Positions 18,236 through 27,365 are shown, numbered from the stretch's first letter. The stretch: 50,220 nt of DNA from Pedobacter sp. (GCA_008015505.1 SSFR01000013.1:1-50220); one strand, 5' to 3'. Notes: generated by a model from the letters alone, not told the origin. A program made the numbers and translations.

Positions 18236-20149
18236 TTAATGAACTGGAGCACTGGGGGTTAGGCGATAAGTGTGGCCATCTGATTCAATCCAGCCAGTAT
18301 CTAGTAGAAGTCGAATCACTTTTAATTTTTCGGCCTCTGTTCCAGTGGGTATGCTTAAAACAAGCTCTTCAAGTATTTTTTGTCCATTAGAGAGGCGTTT
18401 TAATAGTTCGTTGGTAATTTGATGGGTGATTGCTTCTTGTTGGTTTCGTCTTTTTTCGTTCAGACAGTGGTCACAAATACCGCATTTTTGCGCTTCCAGG
18501 TCGCCAAAGTAATGGAGTAACTGGATGTTTCGACAAATGGGTTCTTGGGAATAGGCAATCACTGATTCTATTTGTTGTTGGTGTACGCGATGGCGTTCTA
18601 GGATATGTTTTCGATCAATGAATAGCTGCTGTATGTCGGTGCGAGGTTTAATCCATAGCAATTGGGGCTGATCAGTTTGGGGCAGATACTGGAGTAGCTG
18701 TAAGGATTGGAGTTTCGTTAAACGTTTGATCACATCCAGTGTACTGATTCCGATTCGTTTGGCTAAATCATTTTCTTTAATTGGGACGAAATGGTCAAAT
18801 AAGCCCCCGTAAGTACGTAATAGTACCTTAATAAAAAAATCGTAGTCGGATTGTTGCACTTGAAAACGATAGAGTTCTTCGCCAGTGGTTATGATTTGAA
18901 TACGAGAAGCCAAATGTACCGATTCACTCAGGCTGATGTATTCATCACGTTCCAAAAACTTGAGTGCATGTATTGTTTTCAGGGAATCTAATTGGAAGCG
19001 CGTACAGAAATTAGGCAGGTCAAAATTCATAGATAAGCCTTTACCTGCACCATGGGCTAGTTGGTAATAATTCCCCAAATGATGATAAACTTGTTTGATT
19101 TCTTGGATGGAAGGGGTGCTGAGTTCCAATCGCTTTAATAGCTGCATTCTATCCGACTCGTTACACAATAAAATGGCATAGGCTTTTTTTTCATCGCGTC
19201 CAGCCCTGCCTGCTTCTTGATAATAAGCCTCCAAACTTTCTGGTAGATCTAAGTGAACAACAAAACGGACATTAGCTTTGTCGATACCCATGCCAAAAGC
19301 ATTAGTGGCAACCATGATTCGGATGTGTCCAGTTTTCCAGTCGTTTTGTTTTTGGGTGCGAGAGGAGGTGTCTATTCCTGCATGATAGTATGTTGCTGGA
19401 ATGTTGTTGGTATTTAAATACCGTGCAATTTCTTCTGTTCTTCTTCTACTACGAACATATACGATCCCACTACCGGCCACTTTATGGGCTATGTGAACTA
19501 ATTTATTAAGCTTATTTTCCTCATTTAAAACGATATAGCTTAAGTTTTTACGTTCGAATGACTTTCGAAATATGCGTCCATTGGAGAATGCCAGCTTATC
19601 TTGAATATCAGCAATAACTTTTTTAGTAGCTGTTGCCGTTAGTGCCAACATAGGGACTTGAGGATGTAGTTCTCGAAGCTTGGCCAGCTGAATATAGGGG
19701 GGTCTAAAATCATATCCCCATTGAGAAATACAATGCGCTTCATCAATGGCAAAAAGATTTACATTCATATGTCGGATCCGCTCTCTTACTAACTCAGAAA
19801 GCAGGCGCTCTGGTGATAGATATAAAAATTTGATTTGTCCAAAAACGCAATTATCGAGTAGGATATCCACTTCGCGTTTGCCCATACCTGAAATAATTGC
19901 TGTAGCTGCTATCCCTTTACTTTTTAATAATTCGACTTGATCTTTCATGAGCGCAATCAAAGGAGAGACTACGATGCAGATACCTGGACTAAATAGGGCA
20001 GGAATTTGAAAACAAAGGGATTTCCCCCCACCAGTTGGCATTAAGGCAAGTGTGTCATGTCCTTTTAAGACGGATTGAATAATGTCTTCTTGTAATGGGC
20101 GAAAGGTGGAATATCCCCAGTACTGTTTTAGTAGCGTATGTATGGACAT
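18236..20149 (-). CDS. recQ: ATP-dependent DNA helicase RecQ
   Basis: A 637-aa superfamily 2 helicase that unwinds DNA 3' to 5' in recombination and repair. Visible motifs: Walker A LMPTGGGKSLCF (residues 37-47), DEAH (136-139), motif III LALTATAT, motif VI QEAGRAGRDEKKA, and the RecQ zinc site with Cys residues in EPICRN and CGICDHC. The C-terminal part after the winged-helix region is short and no clear HRDC domain is seen, as in some Bacteroidota short RecQ forms. A small inverted repeat (GTACAAGA / TCTTGTAC, 20169-20200) lies just upstream of its start. Confidence 0.95.
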   Translation of the reverse strand: MSIHTLLKQYWGYSTFRPLQEDIIQSVLKGHDTLALMPTGGGKSLCFQIPALFSPGICIVVSPLIALMKDQVELLKSKGIAATAIISGMGKREVDILLDNCVFGQIKFLYLSPERLLSELVRERIRHMNVNLFAIDEAHCISQWGYDFRPPYIQLAKLRELHPQVPMLALTATATKKVIADIQDKLAFSNGRIFRKSFERKNLSYIVLNEENKLNKLVHIAHKVAGSGIVYVRSRRRTEEIARYLNTNNIPATYYHAGIDTSSRTQKQNDWKTGHIRIMVATNAFGMGIDKANVRFVVHLDLPESLEAYYQEAGRAGRDEKKAYAILLCNESDRMQLLKRLELSTPSIQEIKQVYHHLGNYYQLAHGAGKGLSMNFDLPNFCTRFQLDSLKTIHALKFLERDEYISLSESVHLASRIQIITTGEELYRFQVQQSDYDFFIKVLLRTYGGLFDHFVPIKENDLAKRIGISTLDVIKRLTKLQSLQLLQYLPQTDQPQLLWIKPRTDIQQLFIDRKHILERHRVHQQQIESVIAYSQEPICRNIQLLHYFGDLEAQKCGICDHCLNEKRRNQQEAITHQITNELLKRLSNGQKILEELVLSIPTGTEAEKLKVIRLLLDTGWIESDGHTYRLTPSAPVH

Positions 20150-20359
20150 GGTTGTTTATTAGAATAGTGTACAAGAATTACTAGTGATCAGCTCTTGTAC
20201 GCAGCATAAAGTTAATGGTAATTATACTTTCAAGCTGATTTTGTAGGATCACGATGATATAATTGGTTTTTTTTATTTTTTTTAATTTATTTAATAAAAA
20301 TGAAATAATAATTTCTTTATTGTTTTGTTTATTATTTTAAAATTTAAAAATAGAGAAAT

Positions 20360-20569
20360 ATGAAAAAATTAAATGTAGATCTCTTTGGTGTTCATAAATT
20401 GAATACCAAAGAAATGAAAACAGTAGAGGGGGGAGTACTTGCAGTAGGGTCAGCCGGAGGGATACTTGCTGCTATTGCACTTGCATATGTTGTACCACTG
20501 GTAGCAGTAGTAGGGGCGGTGGCTCTAGTTGGAGGGGGGACATATGCCATTTATAAGCTTGTTCGTTGA
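20360..20569 (+). CDS. Class II bacteriocin-like peptide precursor with double-glycine leader
   Basis: A 69-aa product. Residues 1-25 form a leader (MKKLNVDLFGVHKLNTKEMK, then TVEGG) ending in a double-glycine processing site. The 44-residue mature part is strongly hydrophobic and Gly/Ala/Val-rich with several G-x3-G-like spacings (AVGSAGGILAAIALAYVV, VVGAVALVGGG) and a basic end (YKLVR), consistent with a membrane-inserting or helix-pairing bacteriocin. It is unlike the aromatic peptide at 6190 apart from the leader. It sits in an accessory stretch next to a serine recombinase; no exporter or immunity gene adjoins it. Antimicrobial function is inferred. Confidence 0.6.
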   Translation: MKKLNVDLFGVHKLNTKEMKTVEGGVLAVGSAGGILAAIALAYVVPLVAVVGAVALVGGGTYAIYKLVR

Positions 20570-20661
20570 TTTTAGAGCAGATTTTTAGACAAAGGTGTTT
20601 TTAGGTTACTATATTATTATCCACTTTGGAAGCCTATTTTGTAACTTGGCGGCCATAATAT

Positions 20662-21300
20662 ATGGTACCAGTAGTTTTATTTGCTCGGGTTTCTTCAACG
20701 ACCCAAGACCCATCCAGGCAGCTGGCAGATCTTCAGCTAGTGGCTGATAAAAATAATTGGGTGGTCATTTCTACTATGGCGATCACTGTGAGTGGGTCTA
20801 AGAAAAATCGTATTGAAAGAAACGATATTGAGCAGCTAGTAGAGTTAGTGAGGGCGCGAAAGATCAAAAAAGTGTTGATCACTGAAGTGTCTAGGTTGGG
20901 TAGAAGATCAGCTGAGACCTACTTATTATTGGAAGAATTGACAGCGTTAGGCGTATCGATTTATATCCATAATTATGGGATGGAAACACTTCTTGCCAAC
21001 GGTAAACGTAATCCTGCGGCTTCATTGATATTTATGATCTTTAGTGAACAGGCTCGTATGGAGACTGAACTACTAGCTGAACGAATTCGTTCTGGTCAGG
21101 CGGAAGCTAGACGACAGGGTAAGCATATTGGGCGGAAAGAGGGTTCTACTAAATCAACAGAACAGCTTAAGGCAGATTATCCTAAGGTTATCAAATATCT
21201 AACTGCGGGGACTTACAGTATTCGGGAAATTGCCCAATTAGCGCAAGTGGCCAAGGGGACAGTCATGAAAGTAAAAAAGACTTTGAATCATATGTCTTAA
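20662..21300 (+). CDS. Serine recombinase (resolvase/invertase family)
   Basis: A 212-aa site-specific recombinase. The N-terminal catalytic domain has the nucleophile Ser in LFARVSS (about residue 11), the downstream arginines of EVSRLGRRSAETY, and the long E helix with MIFSEQARMETELLAERIRSG. The C-terminal part has a helix-turn-helix (YSIREIAQLAQVAKGTVMKV). These enzymes invert or excise DNA between short crossover sites. Its stop codon directly abuts a decayed IS1-family element. No convincing pair of inverted crossover sites was found nearby, so whether it acts on the neighbouring peptide gene is unknown. Confidence 0.9.
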   Translation: MVPVVLFARVSSTTQDPSRQLADLQLVADKNNWVVISTMAITVSGSKKNRIERNDIEQLVELVRARKIKKVLITEVSRLGRRSAETYLLLEELTALGVSIYIHNYGMETLLANGKRNPAASLIFMIFSEQARMETELLAERIRSGQAEARRQGKHIGRKEGSTKSTEQLKADYPKVIKYLTAGTYSIREIAQLAQVAKGTVMKVKKTLNHMS

Positions 21301-22040
21301 GTATAGTGTTTTTAAATCTATGATGTCTTTAAATTTCTGGCAGCCATAACTAAGTTTAACGGCACACCAGTGATTTATCAATTTCTTAGAAAATGCGGTA
21401 GTTCTTCGGATTAATTACAAGCATTTCTTAAAGAGGTGTTTAATCCCTCAATGGCTTTTGTAAACCCTTTACCAATAAGGTGATTTTCTGGAGGAAATAT
21501 CTTTTCGAAAGCTTTCTATGCATCCGTACACCAGAAGTTTACTTGGACATCTTTCAAGCGTTTAAAAAGCTCTTTTACAGTTTTTTTACTATTTCTTTTG
21601 TTTGAGCACAACAAGCATACAAAACCTATACTTTCTTTTTCTTCTTCTGAACAAAACTATAAAGCTCATCCACCTGTATTTGATGATAAGAGGGGTATCG
21701 AGGATTTAATCCCATATCAGCATGAGATAGTAAAACTCGTAGAACACAAGCTGTACTAATTCCCAAAACTTCAGAAATATCCCTGGTTCCAGATCCTCTC
21801 GCTCATCCTAGTAGCCAAATCTTTGTTCTTTTTCTCAGTTCCCAAATACAAGTACTCATCTTGAAACCGCTTACCACACACATTACAACGGTGGTTCTGA
21901 AACCTACTCTTTCTTAGACTATTTTTTATCGCTTTTGCCCCTAAACAGTGAGGGCAACTTAAATTTTGAGTTTTCACAATCACAAAATTCGCCTTCGCTG
22001 TTTATTCTCAAATTTTAAATCATACCTTTTGATACACTAC
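21301..22040 (-). mobile_element. Decayed IS1-family insertion sequence
   Basis: About 740 bp, the size of IS1-family elements. The minus strand encodes InsA-like and InsB-like segments (see pseudogene). Imperfect terminal inverted repeats: the end at 22040 reads inward GTAGTGTATCAAAAGGTATG and the end at 21301 reads inward GTATAGTGTTTTTAAATCTA, then TGAT; AGTGT, TATGAT and TTAAA-TTT blocks match with small gaps. No clear target duplication remains. The element fits exactly between the stop codon of the recombinase and the stop codon of the cupin pseudogene. Confidence 0.65.
21340..21983 (-). pseudogene. IS1-family transposase, broken
   Basis: The first 70 codons are intact and carry an InsA-type zinc finger, CPHCLGAKAIKNSLRKS then HRCNVCGKRFQ. 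The frame stops at 21771. Beyond it the same strand still reads, with several stops and shifts, ISEVLGISTACVLRVL, QVDELYSFVQKKKK, a YAYC-like segment, KAFEKIFPPENHLIGKGFTK and AIEGLNTSLRNAC, then HWCAVKLSYG: the InsB catalytic part and its conserved end. It cannot make functional transposase. A more degraded relative lies at 5585-5880. Confidence 0.7.
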
Positions 22041-22052
22041 TGAACTGCCAAA

Positions 22053-23540
22053 TTATCTAAAAGGTACACCTTCTGCTATAGGTTTAAAACGAAAAATATA
22101 ATAAGGCGCAGCTGCCTGGTTTTCTCCATTATGGAAAACTGCCCCTAGATGTACTTGTGCTGTAGAAACATACATATATCCATCGGCAGCATTGTAACTA
22201 ATGCCATCAGGCCATTTTAAGTTAATATCAGAGGTGAGCTGCTGTACACTTTTGTCTTTAGCAAGTATGACAGCCACACTATTAGTTTCCATTGCTGTAA
22301 GATAAAGGTTCCCATTCGCATCAATGCTCAAGCCACCGTTGTTCGGCTTGGATGAATATGTTTGAATTTTTTCATCCAATGCTGAGGCTGTTATTTGCTC
22401 ATCAAGTAGATCATCAATCCTCACTCTATAGATTTTAGAGCCATTCAGCGGTCCATAGTACAGCCATTCAAAGTCTTTATCTGCAGTGATGCCATCAGCA
22501 CCCACCAGCAATGGTTTATTGTTAATGGCTAGTGGGGTATTGTTAATAATGGTTGGTTTATTTTCTGGAAGTGTTGTCCGATGGCCTTCTAACAAACGCT
22601 TAGTAATGCCTGTTTTCATATCTACAATAATGAGTGCTGCCTTGCTGCCATCTCCACCATTACCAATGCCTTCATCAGCAATAATAAATATCCCATGTTT
22701 TGTGTCAATCACCATGTCATTGGGTTGTGAAGTCTTTATAATTGCGGGCTCTGTCAGGTAATAAATTCTTTCGAGCTGGTTCTTATAGGTATTCCACCCT
22801 ACAATCTTCGGGGTGATGTGGTTACGCTTCCCCATATCCAACATCCAGATGATCGAATTAGCATCATTACGGATACCCAATACTTCAGACAGATAATGGT
22901 CGTCCGTATTTCGTGGCGTATTCCATTCTTTATTGGGAAAAGGAGCAGCTGTTTTAGTCGCTGTATCATATCTTACAACTCTATCGGTTGGTGAGAAAAA
23001 TGGATGATGGCTGTACACTAAGTCCCCATTGGGTGTAAATGTTATATTTCCTACAGCTTGATCTACTGTAGCAAACACCTCTGCGTACATTGGTTTCCCA
23101 TCCCAAGCTGTTTTAGTGAAAGGTGAAGTTTGTTTATGATCATTACAATCAAAGCTTGCGGGCGTAAAAAAATCAATATTGACCGTATTATCTTCAAGAG
23201 CCTTAAAGCTATGTGGTTTATTGGGTGGAATAATAATGCCTTCTCCTGCTTTTACGATAGTTTCTTTTCCTTCTATTATCACACTTACTCTACCTTTTAA
23301 AATCAGGGAAAACTACTAATTAATATGGTGATGAGTAGGTACAGTACCTCCTTTTTGATAAGTGTAATAGGCAATAGTTCCATTCTCACCAGAAATCGTC
23401 TCACGGGTAAGTAATTTACTTACAGATTGCACCGGAAGATTAGAAAACGAGAAATGCTTTATTGTATCGGGCCCTTGAGCAAACAGTTTTGATGTAGATA
23501 GACCTAATACTCCAGCTGATACTAAAATTTTTTTAATCAT
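22053..23540 (-). pseudogene. Exported cupin plus yellow/major-royal-jelly-type beta-propeller protein, split by two adjacent TAG codons
   Basis: One 496-codon frame. The first part has a signal peptide (ending KLFAQG) and the start of a cupin domain up to THHHIN. Two consecutive TAG codons (23318-23313) follow, then the same frame goes on FSLILKGRVSV and KAGEGIIIPPNKPHSFKA, completing the cupin, and then a ~350-residue domain of the MRJP/yellow (dopachrome-tautomerase-like) beta-propeller family (SEVLGIRNDANSIIWMLDMG, NGNLYLTAMETN, WPDGISYN). In the cupin motif HxHxxEQ the two TAG codons stand exactly where Glu and Gln are expected; GAG and CAG are each one base from TAG. Most simply a recent pseudogene; a restart at GTG 23282 would give a protein lacking the cupin metal site. 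Confidence 0.75.
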
Positions 23541-23869
23541 AGCTTTAATGATGATGTTTTAGTAGTGTGTTCAAATGTATGATGATTATTTTTAGAGATA
23601 GAAAACGCGAATTCTGATTTTTAACAACTACTTTTAGACGCTTGAAACGTAGACTTTGTTTTAGCGTTTGCGATCATAATCTTGTTCAAAGATTATCCCA
23701 ATTTATACATTTGGATACGCTATTGACATTAAAACTTTAAATCACTTCTATAAATAAAAATGATCTAGATAATACTTCGGTAGATACAATCGTTATAAAC
23801 TCAATTAATAATCATTTGTTGCATTGGTATGTTCAATATGCTGGTTCAACCACCCACTAATTAATTTTT
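23541..23869. other. Intergenic stretch without a recognisable gene
   Basis: A 329-bp divergent spacer between the cupin pseudogene and the SDR gene. No reading frame with recognisable content, no strong hairpin and no clear promoter box was seen on either strand. Confidence 0.5.
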
Positions 23870-24592
23870 ATGTCTATGAATGCTTTAATAACAGGTGCTA
23901 GTAAGGGAATCGGAAGAGCTATTGCAGAACAATTTGCTGCCGAGGATTATAATTTGGTGTTATCTGCTCGTAATCTATCTGATTTGGAACGTTTGGGTTC
24001 TGAATTGAAGGAGAAATATCCTCATATATGTGTGTACACGGTAGTAGCAGATTGTGGAAAAATTGAGGATGTCAAACATTTGGCTGATGTGACTAATGCA
24101 CATTTTCCTGTTTTGGATGTTTTGGTTAATAATGTAGGTGTGTATGTGGCCGAGAATTTATTGGATGAAGCAGATGATACGCTTAGTAGGCAAATGAATA
24201 TTAATGTCTATGCTGCTCATTACTTGTGTAAATATTTTGGCAGAAAGATGAGGGAGAGGCAAAGTGGGCACATTTTTAACATGTGTTCTGTGGCTGGTGT
24301 AAAACCGCTTGTTAACTGGGGCTCTTACTGTGTGACTAAGTTTGCTTTGATGGGTTTAACAAAAGTTCTTCGTGAAGAGCTGATGGAGCACCATGTGAAG
24401 GTTACAGCTGTTTTGCCAGGGTCAACCCTAACAAATTCTTGGGAAGGGTATGGTGTCGATTGGGAAAAAGATCGATTTGTAGCTCCAGAGGATGTTGCTT
24501 CAGCCATGATAAATGCTTTAAAAATGACCATTGGCGCCAATGTCGATGAAATTACGATTCGGCCAGTAAAGGGAGAGATTGTTGAGGTATAG
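23870..24592 (+). CDS. Short-chain dehydrogenase/reductase (SDR)
   Basis: A 240-aa classical SDR. The NAD(P)-binding motif TGASKGIGRA is at residues 8-17, NNVG at about 87-90 stands in the NNAG position, and the catalytic residues are Ser in CSVAGV and Tyr/Lys in YCVTK. Length and motifs fit 3-oxoacyl-ACP reductase-like or sepiapterin-reductase-like enzymes; the substrate cannot be fixed. It has its own terminator and stands alone on the plus strand before a hairpin element. Confidence 0.9.
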   Translation: MSMNALITGASKGIGRAIAEQFAAEDYNLVLSARNLSDLERLGSELKEKYPHICVYTVVADCGKIEDVKHLADVTNAHFPVLDVLVNNVGVYVAENLLDEADDTLSRQMNINVYAAHYLCKYFGRKMRERQSGHIFNMCSVAGVKPLVNWGSYCVTKFALMGLTKVLREELMEHHVKVTAVLPGSTLTNSWEGYGVDWEKDRFVAPEDVASAMINALKMTIGANVDEITIRPVKGEIVEV

Positions 24593-24620
24593 AAAGAATC
24601 CTTATCACCATCTTTTTAGT

Positions 24621-24654
24621 AAAATGGGCTGTCCTTTTGGAACAGCCCATTTTT
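24621..24654 (+). terminator. Terminator hairpin after SDR gene
   Basis: AAAATGGGCTGTCC (24621-24634) pairs with GGAACAGCCCATTTT around a TTTT loop, followed by TG and further T. Strong intrinsic terminator 28 bp after the stop. Confidence 0.85.
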
Positions 24655-24693
24655 GTATGGGTTTGTTTTTAAAATTTTACTTTTGTGTCTCTT

Positions 24694-24852
24694 AGCCTGT
24701 CTAAAGTTTATTTTAAGAAATAATTGCCGGTTATTTTTGAGCGAAATAAGGCAGATTTTGGAGCAATAGTGGGAGACTATTGCTCCAAAATCTAATGAAA
24801 TTGCAGCCAAAAAGAACTAAAAGAATGAAATAAAATAAACTTTAGACAGGCT
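24694..24852. repeat. MITE-like hairpin element, copy 1
   Basis: A 159-bp non-coding element with perfect 21-bp terminal inverted repeats (outer part AGCCTGTCTAAAGTTTATTT) and an internal stem-loop in which GCAATAG and CTATTGC flank a TGGGAGA loop, extended by TTTTGGA / TCCAAAA. The regions between are also partly complementary, so the whole element can fold on itself. A second copy is at 33379-33535. It lies between the SDR terminator and the aminotransferase gene, 33 bp before the latter's start, so it may affect that gene's expression. Confidence 0.8.
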
Positions 24853-24884
24853 TTCTTATAAGATTTTTAGAATTTTAATTCAAG

Positions 24885-26006
24885 ATGACAATCAAGCCCT
24901 TTAAACTTGAACGTTTTTTAGGCGTTCATGAATTCTCTACCAAGTATCTTTTATCTAGTTCGGATTGTGAGTCGTTGAGTATTGGAGAGCTCCTTGCATT
25001 TGAGTCAGATGCTGCTGAGAAATTTCATCGTCACTGGTTGGGTTATACTGAGCCCATGGGTGATCCTGAATTGAGAACAACCATAGCATCTATTTTTTCT
25101 TCTATTAATGCCGAGGACGTATTAGTCTGCTCTGGAGCAGAGGAGCCCATTTATTTATTTATTCAGACTATGCTGAAAGCGGGAGATCGAGTAATTGTTC
25201 AGTCGCCTTGCTATCAGTCTGTTCAGTCGATTCCGGAAAGTTTGGGTTGCGAAGTTTCTTTGTGGCAAGTACATTATGTGGATGGTAAACCCATATTTGA
25301 TCTTGGCGAGTTGGAGCAACTCATGGCGCTTCAACCCAAGGTTCTTTTCTTGAATACGCCACATAATCCCACGGGCTATCATTTTACCAAAGAAGAGCAG
25401 CAGGCTATTATCAGTCTAGCGCGTAAATATGGAACAATCATTCTTTGCGATGAAGTGTATCGTGAATTAGAACACGATCCAGCTGTTCAAATTCCAGCTA
25501 TTGCAGATGTGTATGAACATGGAGTATCTATTGGTGTGCTATCAAAAGCATATGGTTTGCCTGGTTTGCGTATCGGTTGGCTTATATCTAAAAGAAAGGA
25601 TATCCTGGAAGAAGCTGCTTCTTTGCGTGATTATACTACTATTTGTAATTCAGCACCAAGTGAATTTTTGGCTACGCTGACATTACGTAATAGAAAAAAA
25701 GTATTGGATCGTAATTTGGGTATCGTAAATAAAAATCTTGATCTATTAGATATCTTCTTTGAAAAATACGAAGACTTATTTACTTGGTACAGGCCTAATG
25801 CAGGTCCGGTTTCATTTGTACGGATGAAGTTTGATCAACCTGATTTGGCTTTTGCCGAGGAGGTGGTTCAAAAGCAGCAAGTACTACTCCTGCCAGGCTA
25901 TGTATTTGATTATCCTAGATTTTTTCGAGTAGGTTTTGGTCGAAAGAATATGTCTCAGTCGCTGGAACAATTTGAGCTATTTGTGAATCAGCGTTGGGGA
26001 AGATGA
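24885..26006 (+). CDS. PLP-dependent aminotransferase, class I/II
   Basis: A 373-aa fold-type I PLP enzyme. Motifs: LGYTEPMGDPELR near residue 55, NTPHNPTGYHF (Asn and Pro near 160), CDEVYRE with the PLP-binding Asp, and the Schiff-base Lys in SKAYGLPGLRIGW (about residue 225-237). The family acts on amino acids; the exact substrate is not clear. The stop codon overlaps the next gene's ATG (ATGA), so it is translationally coupled to an ornithine-cyclodeaminase-like enzyme, suggesting a two-step amino-acid conversion. The hairpin element sits immediately upstream. Confidence 0.9.
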   Translation: MTIKPFKLERFLGVHEFSTKYLLSSSDCESLSIGELLAFESDAAEKFHRHWLGYTEPMGDPELRTTIASIFSSINAEDVLVCSGAEEPIYLFIQTMLKAGDRVIVQSPCYQSVQSIPESLGCEVSLWQVHYVDGKPIFDLGELEQLMALQPKVLFLNTPHNPTGYHFTKEEQQAIISLARKYGTIILCDEVYRELEHDPAVQIPAIADVYEHGVSIGVLSKAYGLPGLRIGWLISKRKDILEEAASLRDYTTICNSAPSEFLATLTLRNRKKVLDRNLGIVNKNLDLLDIFFEKYEDLFTWYRPNAGPVSFVRMKFDQPDLAFAEEVVQKQQVLLLPGYVFDYPRFFRVGFGRKNMSQSLEQFELFVNQRWGR

Positions 26007-26971
26007 AGCTAATCGGATTTGATACTGTCCAAGCGGTAGTGCAGATTGCTGATCTATTTGAACCTATCCGTCAGTCACTGATTGATTTTAGTTCGGATAA
26101 ATTGATTGCCGCTCCGATCAATCTTCTTCATTTTGATCATCGTGCTGATGCGCATATCAAGATTGCAGCACTGAAGGGCCATCCTTACTTCTCGATCAAG
26201 GTGGCCACGATGTTTCCAAATAATGTTACTAAAGGTCTGGCTATAAATCAGGGTGCTATTTTGCTATTTGATGCGCAAACAGGGGTTCCTGTAGCTTTCA
26301 TAGAAGATCGGGGTTTACTTACAGATTTTCGTACGGGTGTTGCGGGCGCTCTAGCGACTCAGACAGCCACACAAACAGATAGTTTAACCTTGGCTGTTTT
26401 AGGTACAGGAGCGCAGGCGTATTATCAGGTGATGGCCACGAGTCAACTGCAAAAAATTAAGGAGTTGGTTATTTATGGAAGAAATGTAGCTAATGCGCAA
26501 AGACTGCAAGAAAGATTGATTCAAAGTATTCCATATCTAGTCCAATCTCGGATAGTAAATAGTCCAGAAAAAGCTGTCAAAAGTGCAGAGGTTATTATTT
26601 GTGCCACGTCTAGTCAGCAAGCCTTGATTCATGGTGATTGGCTTTGTTCTGGGCAGCACATTACGGCTGTGGGGGCAGATGATACCTATAAATGTGAATT
26701 AGCTCCGAGCTGTTTCATGCGTGCAGATCAAATTTATTTGGACAGTTTGGAATCGAATATGTGCTATGGCGAATATCGATTAGCATTGGCTGAGAATCCT
26801 TTACTATTGAATAAAACAGTTGAGCTTGGCCAGGCTTTTATCAATCAGCAAAAAGTAGATCGGAATGTAATTAGTATTGCTAAGTTGGTTGGTCTTGGTG
26901 TACAAGATTTAGTGACGGCAAGTACTATTTTTTCTAAAATTTCAAGTATTGAAAACGATATTTTAAGCTGA
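26003..26971 (+). CDS. Ornithine cyclodeaminase / mu-crystallin family protein
   Basis: A 322-aa enzyme. I chose ATG 26003 (MKLIGFDTVQAVVQ) because it overlaps the upstream stop as ATGA; a TTG three codons earlier is less likely. It has the family segment FIEDRGLLTDFRTGVAGALA with the substrate Arg and Asp, a Rossmann NAD(H) motif VLGTGAQAYYQV (about residues 128-139), and the conserved VGADDTYKCEL. Members deaminate ornithine to proline, oxidise or reduce cyclic imino acids, or make alanine. Coupled with the aminotransferase, it may reduce an imine formed from the transaminase product; this is inference. Confidence 0.9.
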   Translation: MKLIGFDTVQAVVQIADLFEPIRQSLIDFSSDKLIAAPINLLHFDHRADAHIKIAALKGHPYFSIKVATMFPNNVTKGLAINQGAILLFDAQTGVPVAFIEDRGLLTDFRTGVAGALATQTATQTDSLTLAVLGTGAQAYYQVMATSQLQKIKELVIYGRNVANAQRLQERLIQSIPYLVQSRIVNSPEKAVKSAEVIICATSSQQALIHGDWLCSGQHITAVGADDTYKCELAPSCFMRADQIYLDSLESNMCYGEYRLALAENPLLLNKTVELGQAFINQQKVDRNVISIAKLVGLGVQDLVTASTIFSKISSIENDILS

Positions 26972-26986
26972 TGCTATTGTTTTATT

Positions 26987-27349
26987 TTATTGATAAGGAA
27001 AAAATACAAAATTGGCCCCTTCAGGTACAATCACAAAAAGGCACATGAAGTCGTGTGCTTTTTTGTAGTTTTTGAGAAAAAGCTCCCTTTTACTAGCTTG
27101 GATAATGCCTCGTTCGATAAATTCTTCTAGAGTGGAGGCATGAACTGACCAGTTTGTATTGAGTTCGTTTTTATCAAGGATGCACTCTCCAATAGATACT
27201 TCATGTTGATGGGCAATGAAAATAGGGTATGCTGATATAGCTTCGACCATAATGTCAATGGCAACCTCTCTGATCGAATCATTATAGAGTTTTAGATCGG
27301 TTTCTAGGCTTTTAAGAGGGCTTTCTTTTTTTGGGGATTTATCCTCCAT
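26987..27349 (-). CDS. Conserved hypothetical protein
   Basis: A 120-aa protein, probably cytoplasmic: charged, Lys-rich N-terminus, no signal peptide or membrane segment. Segments such as REVAIDIMVEAISAYPIFIA, ASTLEEFIERGII and the end VIVPEGANFVFFPY look like a conserved small protein of Bacteroidota with unknown function. Its 5' leader is unusual: a -7-type promoter box about 150 bp upstream and a perfect 16-bp palindrome 17 bp before the ATG. Confidence 0.7.
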   Translation of the reverse strand: MEDKSPKKESPLKSLETDLKLYNDSIREVAIDIMVEAISAYPIFIAHQHEVSIGECILDKNELNTNWSVHASTLEEFIERGIIQASKRELFLKNYKKAHDFMCLFVIVPEGANFVFFPYQ

Positions 27350-27365
27350 ATTTTTTTCCTGCTGG

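Noticed and set aside
20169..20200. Inverted repeat GTACAAGA / TCTTGTAC as a possible recombination site for the serine recombinase
   Set aside because: Only 8 bp per arm, and it fits equally well as a small hairpin in the recQ leader; no partner copy was found near the recombinase.
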